DNA from: an uncultured Porphyromonadaceae bacterium
GTDB lineage: Bacteria; Bacteroidota; Bacteroidia; Bacteroidales; Muribaculaceae
Assembly: GCA_902494595.1 (NCBI GenBank)
Contig: CABUTY010000008.1
Coordinates: 1-13,550 of the forward strand
Direction of reading: 5' to 3'
DNA length: 13,550 nucleotides
The position numbers were made by a program, and so were the translations under genes. Of this stretch, positions 9,701 through 13,550 are shown in pieces. Position 1 is the stretch's first letter, and every line of letters starts with the position of its first letter. The notes beneath the pieces were generated by a model, which saw nothing but the letters and a program-made list of their open reading frames with translations, was not told the DNA's origin and ran no database searches.

Positions 9701-10040
9701 CGAGGCATTCAACATCGGCGCTCCCGAAGGTCTGACATGGAACAGCTCCATACCTTCCAATCTGAAGATTGATGGCGACAAGGCAAGCTGGACCAACAAG
9801 TATGAAGGCTCGTTCACCATGACCGCCTCCTGCGGCGACTATTCGCGCACCGTCACACTCCAGGGCAACGTGCCCAGCGGTATCGACGGCGTAAACGGCG
9901 ACGCGCAGATAGTATCCGAACAGTTCTTCACCACCGACGGCGTTCAGGTGGCTGCTCCGGAAAATGCCGGCCAGGTTTACATCGTGGTCCGCAAGTATGC
10001 CGACGGCACCTCCGACACCCGTCGCATCATCGCAAGGTGA
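3741..10040 (+). CDS. Giant secreted GLUG-type beta-solenoid surface protein
   Basis: A 2099-residue exported protein of no known enzyme function, likely a surface or envelope adhesin-like protein. Residues 1-22 form a signal peptide (MKRKGMAWIGG, hydrophobic core, VMA cleavage site); the Cys at 16 is not in a good lipobox. Residues about 65-380 form a beta-rich N-terminal domain with paired Trp (SWWGVF). Three modules follow, each opening with GxGTExxPYxI: residue 385 (GAGTETDPYQI), 888 (GIGSENQPYLI) and 1347 (GEGTEAAPYLI), then a YFK/DID-like segment and Gly-rich GGL(V/I)G turns typical of GLUG-motif solenoids. Each solenoid is followed by a spacer of about 80 residues starting AAxxIL (about 805, 1265 and 1970), which looks Ig-like. 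Module 3 has 13 Cys-x-Asn rungs. The last 53 residues (GIDGVNG...YIVVRKY...RRIIAR) resemble the short C-terminal sorting or anchoring tails of Bacteroidales exported proteins. Own promoter upstream, terminator downstream: a single-gene unit. Domain assignment comes from motifs only. Confidence 0.9.
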   Translation: MKRKGMAWIGGTLLLCTAGVMAALPTLPGLRPATAPTEENLESAAAVQPTIIAELPAATAESTPGGITATRLNALDGPVFSDVELNAKAAEASPLTRGKGRRITAVSDLAGDFIMLYKSLTTTGGDGGLQVTVTTDGTNTITIKDFWQPTLNVTATVDVAAGTITIPAQKLYTHSTYGDMWLALCNTQGKPDYSEPITGKINANGSFTIDSWWGVFVKAGTSAGSFMVAAYDTSFGRPNAKMETTVMDGDPESYGIFVTQEIDNLVSVLNFGNYGMTVDITLNNNLTALIKQQVIREYPQNGDFMSYGCTGYKVDGTSVSFENLSSVINLNPVTTAQTTTLTWGPWTAISRGTQGSYLLERWMSGKITVTNPITFPSISVTEFKGAGTETDPYQISTLDDLKLLSQKVSESTETNPNYPIYTSAFRGKYFKLMNDIDMSATNFTPIGAELKKRFAGHFDGNGKKISNLFIERDENYCALFGNVDTVASFKNVTMVNPKVTANAHYAGSLAGWNYGTTENCHVIGGEIMGAGQVCGGLIGAAADMTGCTVENVTVMALGGWGGGLAGQIVGNVSDCHAINATVYGYPGSGVNMGGLTGVLIGNGDNLSFTGTSDGYRLGAPDNVGVCNGAIAGVIENAKVTNVYAAGTVLGRGTKCVVGGIFGKVVASTVENVAFHGRVGSYYSRMTGGLVGQCMAKSNNGTPVKSTLRNMYTASMIDLEDYQYNRETGWAETLGQVEENSLEVAENIYYNRQLFTENSANGTGLTTDQFTSGTPLTGFSADAWVFKAGQYPVLKKAAGSASADLAASAILLSEGANISKVNRNMKLTAVGNTTFSLVLNGKLSQKGHVSEIVGDSLKISTFGKDTLVFINNKSSFYFPMSIAPVPFEGIGSENQPYLIKTKADLVALAKFCNVDGQLFPETYFRQTNDIDLEYSPDFTGIANVASDAHCRFAGIYDGGGFTIHRFKVPGLVWKIEPTETTLGTPQTGNGGSEGYKGFFGRLDVDGVLKNLNFAADCDAMETWATVGLAVGDNYGLIQNVRNYADITAVSCWVGGITGTNEVEGRIIDCYNAGNVTSGYNCAGGVAGRNNGLIENCANAGNVAVKKIAVFGSNYNVAGGIATNMSNGILKNVLNVGTVEALQTAGGLVASLVLHGTGNGPGKNDILGSVNLGTVRCPDIASCGYIAGFAPNNKRVDNAITKISAYYDDQIANCEAYGNSSWEGMNGLSTVEMTSGNAIEGLDAEYWQFDKGMYPVLKKFASEPKLVAARQILLTLPAGVNVRNVTADGSLSDNASWKVDPATYFSVSGNTLKTGASPQAMENAVLTGTFNGFDKPFDLTRVPNVPLKGEGTEAAPYLISSTDDWNNLAAYINNTHDNFNGKFLKITADLNFADGTFTPLFSSTADFLMGTLDGDNHAVSGVSMTTTDRYQGPIREVGTSGVIKNLTMKGKFSSAKAYTGAFTGNVRGKLINCVNEVELTVTSGSGASAFGQAYENAVFEKCVNKAHITGASTFVAGLVTDALVNVTFTDCGNEGVIESKYSGSAATSRQGIAGLVATAISPKMTRCYNKGAIKLAKPEVMMGVAGILGYAKSSTSNKDSLVMDGCYNTSDITAGWMVGGMVADIDGSTTISNFMTFRNCYNTGNLTVNATTSKSNGCVAGISVMYTRGTKFENCYNTGTIHNTNPKQAYAAGIVAYYKTVPAADEPLTITGCHNTGEITAVYNYAAGIAAMYTGFATASDCYNTGNVSATIGAAGIAANVGNLNAQILRCWNSGNMTVSDSRAGGIAGQNTVKSVMTDCFNVGNIVNTATAVTANATTKKATKGYGVGGVIGEGGGIVTRCYNMGNVKGIANVGGIVGRPYNTSTNLSSCYNAGIVDAPADSCGNIIGSRLTDNGLVWKPANNSVKDCYWVNIAPAPQVDKTAAVGVDNVEGIKEMTEAGLAALDMGEGWTNTAYTFPMLSNLTNDIAKVWAARVILSDKDLATGIITEAFNIGAPEGLTWNSSIPSNLKIDGDKASWTNKYEGSFTMTASCGDYSRTVTLQGNVPSGIDGVNGDAQIVSEQFFTTDGVQVAAPENAGQVYIVVRKYADGTSDTRRIIAR

Positions 10041-10061
10041 CTATAACCACTATACTCTTCG

Positions 10062-10096
10062 AGGAGGCGCCCCGACCGGGACGCCTCCTTTTTTTT
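10062..10096 (+). terminator. Rho-independent terminator after the GLUG-protein gene
   Basis: AGGAGGCG (10062-10069) pairs with CGCCTCCT (10082-10089). After one C/A mismatch, CCC (10071-10073) pairs with GGG (10078-10080) around a GACC loop. Eight T residues follow at 10089-10096. It begins 22 bases after the stop codon. Confidence 0.92.
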
Positions 10097-10148
10097 ATAG
10101 CGTGCTCCTGCGGCAAACCGTTTCATCGGTGTGGTGTTATATGTATAC

Positions 10149-10370
10149 ATGAGCATTTTTATTCAGATAATATTGGTAGGAGTGATACTGGCGGCGATGA
10201 TAATGTTGCTGTTGGGGCTCGACCATCTCTTTATCGGGCGCTTCGACGCCGATGACATCTCCGCCGACGAACTCAAGGAGGATGTGGAGAAAAGCAAGGA
10301 CGTGATCAGCGACAACAATGTGTTCCACGCCTTCGTTTCCAGATCCCGCGACCAAAAAACCATCAAATAG
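10149..10370 (+). CDS. Small single-pass membrane protein, function unknown
   Basis: A predicted 73-residue protein. Residues 1-25 (MSIFIQIILVGVILAAMIML) form one hydrophobic helix. An acidic segment follows (about residues 33-48, DADDISADELKEDVEKSKD) that is likely helical, and a basic tail ends in RSRDQKTIK. ATG 10149 is preferred over an in-frame GTG at 10131 because it puts the helix directly at the N-terminus. No Shine-Dalgarno sequence or TAnnTTTG promoter is visible in the 52 bases after the preceding terminator. The frame, its codon character and the hydrophobic-acidic-basic order suggest a real gene, but I do not recognise the family. Its TAG ends two bases before the terminal repeat of copy B, so the element could also supply the 3' end of its transcript (inference). 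Confidence 0.65.
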   Translation: MSIFIQIILVGVILAAMIMLLLGLDHLFIGRFDADDISADELKEDVEKSKDVISDNNVFHAFVSRSRDQKTIK

Positions 10371-10372
10371 CT

Positions 10373-10623
10373 TTCAAACCGCTCAGAACTGAACCGGAAC
10401 TGCACCGAGCGTTCACAGAACTTTGCCATAGTTATTTTCAGACGTTCACAGAAGCGGCTGATATTCAAAATTCAACATTCACAAATTCAAAATTATCTTT
10501 TACCTGCCGTTTCTGTGCCTACATCTGAAAATTATTGTGGTAATAAAAAAGTTCTGTGCCCCATCAGTGAAATTCCCGTTCAGTTCTGTGATTCAAAAAA
10601 ATGCACCGGAATTTCGGTTTGAA
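10373..10623. repeat. Dispersed intergenic repeat, copy B: 251-bp imperfect palindrome with terminal inverted repeats
   Basis: The ends are TTCAAACCG (10373-10381) and its exact reverse complement CGGTTTGAA (10615-10623). Between them the two halves are imperfect inverted copies: CAGAACTGAACCGG (10384-10397) faces CCCGTTCAGTTCTG (10575-10588), and 10434-10458 faces 10506-10532. A TTCACAGAA-type core recurs about every 31-41 bases on each arm (10413 and 10446; on the other strand at 10511, 10552 and 10584). The whole can fold into one long hairpin. It is related to copy A at 3358-3514. It encodes no credible protein, and no target-site duplication is obvious. Size and ends resemble a MITE-like non-autonomous element, but a regulatory RNA or palindromic repeat family is equally possible. 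Confidence 0.75.
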
Positions 10624-10663
10624 CGATTCAAACCATATTCGTCCATAAATGTTATACATTTAT
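10616..10663. promoter_or_regulatory. Two short palindromes upstream of the LRR gene
   Basis: GGTTTGAA (10616-10623), CGA, then TTCAAACC (10627-10634) is a perfect 8-bp inverted repeat. ATAAATG (10645-10651), TTATA, then CATTTAT (10657-10663) is a perfect 7-bp one. Either could be an operator. No TAnnTTTG promoter box is visible between the repeat element and the gene. The 10624-10715 stretch otherwise holds only AT-rich sequence and a six-codon frame (10696-10716) whose TAA shares its last base with the ATG at 10716. Confidence 0.35.
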
Positions 10664-10715
10664 AAAAAGAGTAAATATCCGATAGGATAAATCAAATGGA
10701 AAACACAAATATCTA

Positions 10716-11804
10716 ATGACTCAAGTTATGAAAAGGACAATATTGTTACTCACGGCCACTCTCTTGAGCGCAGGCATGACGTACGCACAGCTCAACAAGG
10801 CTGAGGTCAAGGCATTGGGGAATTTTCTGAGCCAGACATCGGCCGATGGTCAGACGAACGCCTCCGCCCTCGGCGTGGGCGTCAACAACATCGCCGCCGC
10901 TCCCGGAATCAAGGTGGAGAACGGCCGTATTGTGGAAATCGACTGGCGAGGCAAAAAGCTCGCCGGATCCCTCAATCTCTCCAACTTTCCCGCTCTGCAG
11001 AAGGTGAATGTCTCCGACAACAAGCTCACCTCGCTCACCCTCGCCAACAACCCGGCTCTCGTTGGCATCAACGCCGCACATAACCGCCTCCACGCTTTCA
11101 CGGTGAGCGGTTGCCCCCAGTTACAGAACATAAAGCTGAACCGCAACAACCTTTCCGACCTCGACCTCACAACCGTTCCGCTGCTCACTACCCTCAATAT
11201 CGCACAGAACAGTTTCGATGCCCTCGATGTGTCGTATGCGCAGAACCTCAAGACCCTCAACGCCACCGGCAACAAGCTCGAGACCCTCAACGTTTCCGGA
11301 TGTCAGAACCTGAAGTCGATTTACGCCGCCTACAATGAACTCAGCGATATCACACTCGCCGGTCTGGTGAACCTCCAGAACCTCAATGTCAACGGCAACC
11401 GCATCCTGAACCTCTATCTCCAGGACCTGCCGGCGCTCTCGGCTCTCCTCTGCTCCGACAACCATATGGCCAGGTTCGCCGTCAACAACTGCAAGAACCT
11501 CAGCGAGATATGGGCTCCCTACAACGACCTCACCACCTTCACGGTGGAAGATGTGCCTACGCTGGCTTTCGTCAATGTGGAATGGAACGACCTGACCACT
11601 CTCGACCTCAGCGGCCTCAACTTCCTGCAGCGCGTCAACGCCAGCAACAACCAGCTGATAACCCTCGACGTTTCCAACGACCCGATGCTCCGCACCGTCA
11701 ACGTTTCCTACAACGACATGCTCTCCGACCTGCGTACCGAGAACTGCCCGATGCTCCAGAACGTAATCGGCGACACAGAATGGGATCCCTTCTGGGACAA
11801 CTGA
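10716..11804 (+). CDS. Secreted leucine-rich-repeat protein (21-residue repeats)
   Basis: A 362-residue exported LRR protein, probably a binding protein in the periplasm or at the surface. The N-terminus (MTQVMKRTILLLTATLLSAG) is a signal peptide with cleavage after TYA (residue 24). The start could equally be Met5 at 10728, which gives the more usual MKR opening. Residues 25-90 form a cap ending in GRIVEIDWRGKKL. Eleven repeats of exactly 21 residues follow without insertion from residue 91 to 321, with the pattern xPxLxxLNVxxNxLxxLDVSx, then one of 22 residues (322-343) and a short end (CPMLQNV...WDPFWDN). Concave-face positions vary (Asn, Thr, Tyr, Lys), consistent with ligand binding (inference). 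There is no sorting tail, lipobox or membrane anchor. It stands alone: a repeat element lies upstream and a terminator downstream. The ligand is unknown. Confidence 0.93.
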   Translation: MTQVMKRTILLLTATLLSAGMTYAQLNKAEVKALGNFLSQTSADGQTNASALGVGVNNIAAAPGIKVENGRIVEIDWRGKKLAGSLNLSNFPALQKVNVSDNKLTSLTLANNPALVGINAAHNRLHAFTVSGCPQLQNIKLNRNNLSDLDLTTVPLLTTLNIAQNSFDALDVSYAQNLKTLNATGNKLETLNVSGCQNLKSIYAAYNELSDITLAGLVNLQNLNVNGNRILNLYLQDLPALSALLCSDNHMARFAVNNCKNLSEIWAPYNDLTTFTVEDVPTLAFVNVEWNDLTTLDLSGLNFLQRVNASNNQLITLDVSNDPMLRTVNVSYNDMLSDLRTENCPMLQNVIGDTEWDPFWDN

Positions 11805-11851
11805 TCCCGCAATCCCCTACAACAGAGTGATTTAAGTTTAATATATGCCAC

Positions 11852-11886
11852 GCGTCCCGCTCCGTCACGAAGCGGGATGTTTTTTA
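11852..11886 (+). terminator. Rho-independent terminator after the LRR gene
   Basis: GCGTCCCGCT (11852-11861) pairs with AGCGGGATGT (11871-11880), including two G-T pairs, around a 9-base loop. A T-run follows (11880-11885). It begins 48 bases after the LRR stop codon and just before the next promoter. Confidence 0.88.
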
Positions 11887-11887
11887 T

Positions 11888-11919
11888 TTTGCATAAATAA
11901 TGAAAAATATTTAACTTTG
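11888..11919 (+). promoter_or_regulatory. Bacteroidetes-type promoter of the kinase-esterase operon
   Basis: TTTG (11888-11891), 20 bases, then TAACTTTG (11912-11919): both boxes match the Bacteroidetes consensus TTTG-N19-21-TAnnTTTG. The start codon at 11934 is only 14 bases past the -7 box, so the transcript should have a very short leader of around 8 bases and no Shine-Dalgarno sequence. Confidence 0.78.
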
Positions 11920-11933
11920 TACGTTATAAAGTT

Positions 11934-12785
11934 ATGAAGAATATACTGATAGCGGATGCCGGGTCAACGAAGATAGACTGGGCATTGACCGACAGTGAAG
12001 GTAAAGTGCGTCGTTACAGTACGGAGGGTCTGAACGCGCTGCTGAGCGACGGGGCATCCATGGCGGAGAGCTTCCGTGACCATGCCGTCGCCATGGGCGA
12101 CCCTTCCGACATTGACACCATATATTATTATGGAGCCGGTTGCGCCACGCCGGCGATATGCCGCAAGACCGAGGATGCGCTCCGCGCCGCTTTCCCCGGC
12201 GCCGACGCCATGGTCACAACCGACCTGCTCGCCGCCGCAAGGTCGCTATTCGGCAACAACCCCGGTATCGCCTGCATCCTCGGCACAGGGTCAAATTCCG
12301 GACTTTACAACGGCTCCGTAATAACCCATAACGTGCCCTCTCTCGGCTTTATCCTCGGCGACGAAGGCTCCGGTGCCACCCTCGGCAAACGCCTCGTAAG
12401 CGACGCTTTCAAAGGTCAGATCCCCGCTCTCGTCAAGGAGAAATTCCTCAGCGCTTACAATCTAACCCTCCCCGAAATCCTCGACAGGATTTACCGCTCT
12501 CCGAATCCCAGCAGATTCCTCGCCTCTTTGGTGCCTTTCCTCAGCGAAAACATATGGAATCCGTATGTATATTCGCTGGTACGCCAGGAGCTTACCCTCT
12601 TCCTCACCCGCAACGTGCTTATGTACCCCGGCGTCCGCTCCTCAGAAACAGGTTTCACCGGCTCGATAGCCTATGTGTTCGCCGACATCCTCAGGGCGGC
12701 GGCCGGCAAACAGGGCATTGACGTGGCACGCATCACCAAAAGCCCTATGGATGGTCTTATAGAATATCATACGTCGTTATCATGA
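11934..12785 (+). CDS. BadF/BadG/BcrA/BcrD-family sugar kinase, N-acetylglucosamine kinase-like
   Basis: A 283-residue cytoplasmic ASKHA-fold kinase. Members of this size phosphorylate N-acetylglucosamine or related amino sugars with ATP. Visible motifs in order: DAGSTKIDWAL (residues 8-18, phosphate-binding loop 1 with Asp8), YYGAGC (65-70), TTDLLAAAR (95-103, with Asp97 the likely catalytic base), ILGTGSNSG (115-123, second phosphate loop) and LGDEGSGATLGK (141-152, sugar-contact region typical of NAGK-like members). Length is normal for the family. ATG 11934 directly follows a strong promoter. The stop codon overlaps the start of the SGNH gene in ATGA (12782-12785), implying translational coupling and a shared pathway. 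The sugar preference is an inference from motifs and neighbours; a glucosamine or N-acetylmuramate role is possible. There is no adjacent murQ-like etherase in view. Confidence 0.88.
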   Translation: MKNILIADAGSTKIDWALTDSEGKVRRYSTEGLNALLSDGASMAESFRDHAVAMGDPSDIDTIYYYGAGCATPAICRKTEDALRAAFPGADAMVTTDLLAAARSLFGNNPGIACILGTGSNSGLYNGSVITHNVPSLGFILGDEGSGATLGKRLVSDAFKGQIPALVKEKFLSAYNLTLPEILDRIYRSPNPSRFLASLVPFLSENIWNPYVYSLVRQELTLFLTRNVLMYPGVRSSETGFTGSIAYVFADILRAAAGKQGIDVARITKSPMDGLIEYHTSLS

Positions 12786-13450
12786 ATATCCTTAATCCGT
12801 TACGAGGTCTGCTCCTCGGCGCCCTCTTCATGATGGGAACCGTCGCACCCTGCGGCGTCGAAGCCGACGAATACTGGGACCAGAAGACGAGTCTCTTCGA
12901 TGTGCTCCCCGTGCACGAGAACGACATAGTCTTCCTCGGCAACAGCATCACCGACGGCGGCGAGTTCAACGAACTCTTCGAGATGCCCAACATCAAGAAC
13001 CGCGGCATACGCAGTGATGTGATTACGGGCGTGGAGAAGCGCCTGTCGCAGGTCACCGCCGGACACCCGGCAAAGATTTTCCTGCTGATAGGCATCAACG
13101 ATGTGTCGCACGGCCACAGCGTTGCCGAACTGAGTCGCCGCTACGAGCGCCTTGTGAAAAAGATACGCAGCCAGTCGCCCGGCACACGGCTGTACATACA
13201 GTCGGTGATGCCCGTCAACAACGACTTCCGGCGGTATAAAAATCTTGTGGGCAAGGAGAGCGTAATCACCGGTCTCAACGGCAGCCTGCGCACCATCGCC
13301 GCCGACAATGGCGCCGAATACATAGACCTCTGGCCCGCTCTCAGCACCGACGGCAATAAGCTCAACCGTCAGTACACCAACGACGGCCTCCATCTCAACG
13401 GCGCCGGATACCGCGCCTGGACAAAGGCACTGAAACCTTTCGTAAAATAA
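12782..13450 (+). CDS. Exported SGNH/GDSL hydrolase (likely carbohydrate O-acetylesterase)
   Basis: A 222-residue exported esterase of the SGNH superfamily. Residues 1-28 look like a signal peptide (hydrophobic LLLGALFMMG, cleavage after VEA); the Cys at 24 has Pro before it and does not make a lipobox. The block residues are visible: nucleophile Ser55 in FLGNSITDGG, Gly75 in NRGI, Asn106 in IGIND, and Asp201/His204 in DGLHLN. The family is like platelet-activating-factor acetylhydrolase and the sialate O-acetylesterases found in Bacteroides sialic-acid loci, which remove acetyl groups from glycans so that glycosidases can act. It starts inside the stop of the amino-sugar kinase gene and is followed 7 bases later by another exported protein gene, so the three form an operon. 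The acetylated substrate is inferred from context, not visible in the sequence. Confidence 0.9.
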   Translation: MNILNPLRGLLLGALFMMGTVAPCGVEADEYWDQKTSLFDVLPVHENDIVFLGNSITDGGEFNELFEMPNIKNRGIRSDVITGVEKRLSQVTAGHPAKIFLLIGINDVSHGHSVAELSRRYERLVKKIRSQSPGTRLYIQSVMPVNNDFRRYKNLVGKESVITGLNGSLRTIAADNGAEYIDLWPALSTDGNKLNRQYTNDGLHLNGAGYRAWTKALKPFVK

Positions 13451-13457
13451 TGAACAG

Positions 13458-13550
13458 ATGAAATCATCCGCAAGATACATCACGTCGGCAATGCTGGCGC
13501 TGACGGCATCGCTGACGGCAATGGCCATGCCTCAGCCGCGCCCCGCCGAC
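13458..13550 (+). CDS. Start of an exported protein, cut by window end
   Basis: ATG at 13458, seven bases after the esterase stop codon, opens a frame that stays open to the window edge (31 codons). It reads MKSSARYITSAMLALTASLT, then AMAMPQPRPAD. This is a clear signal peptide with a probable cleavage after AMA (residues 21-23), followed by a Pro-rich mature start. The product cannot be identified. Because it is co-transcribed with an amino-sugar kinase and an SGNH esterase, a glycoside hydrolase acting on host-type glycans (for example a hexosaminidase) is a reasonable guess only. Confidence 0.7.
   Translation, partial: MKSSARYITSAMLALTASLTAMAMPQPRPAD

Noticed and set aside
10373..10623. 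Insertion sequence with a transposase
   Set aside because: Only 251 bp, no transposase-like frame, and no clear target-site duplication; at most a non-autonomous element.
12800..13528. 242-codon minus-strand frame over the SGNH gene
   Set aside because: The plus strand has all four SGNH blocks and a signal peptide; the minus frame is a shadow and runs across the start of the next gene.

Overview
The window looks like a chromosomal segment of a gut Bacteroidales bacterium, most likely from the Muribaculaceae/Bacteroidaceae side. The reasons are a SusB-type GH97 enzyme, long secreted GLUG and leucine-rich-repeat proteins, GC-rich coding sequence with AT-rich gaps, and three promoters of the Bacteroidetes form TTTG/TTG-N18-20-TAnnTTTG. 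The family-level placement is inference.

Layout: (1) 2-1465 (+), the C-terminal two thirds of a GH97 alpha-glucosidase of the inverting type, closed by a strong terminator. (2) 1571-2344 (+), a six-helix voltage-gated-like cation channel with a non-standard pore filter, convergent with (3) 2356-3273 (-), an SPFH/band 7 membrane protein. (4) 3274-3740, a 467-bp divergent gap holding the SPFH promoter, a degenerate repeat (copy A), a triple-unit GGGAGAAC hairpin and the promoter of the next gene. (5) 3741-10040 (+), a 2099-residue secreted protein with three beta-solenoid (GLUG-type) modules, each followed by an Ig-like spacer, then a terminator. (6) 10149-10370 (+), a 73-residue single-pass membrane protein. 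(7) 10373-10623, copy B of the repeat, a 251-bp imperfect palindrome with 9-bp terminal inverted repeats. (8) 10716-11804 (+), a secreted leucine-rich-repeat protein with eleven uninterrupted 21-residue repeats, then a terminator. (9) 11934-13550 (+), an operon with a good promoter: BadF/BcrA-type sugar kinase (N-acetylglucosamine kinase-like), SGNH esterase overlapping it by 4 bp, and the start of another exported protein.

How the genes may work together: the GH97 enzyme and the kinase-esterase-exported protein operon both fit breakdown of complex glycans; the second fits acetylated amino-sugar glycans such as mucin. The two large secreted repeat proteins look like surface or envelope binding proteins and each lies downstream of a copy of the same non-coding repeat. 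No CRISPR array, tRNA, rRNA, transposase or phage gene is visible. The least explained items are the paired repeat element, the hairpin beside copy A, the triplicated solenoid protein with its 29-residue cysteine-rung spacing, and the altered channel filter.
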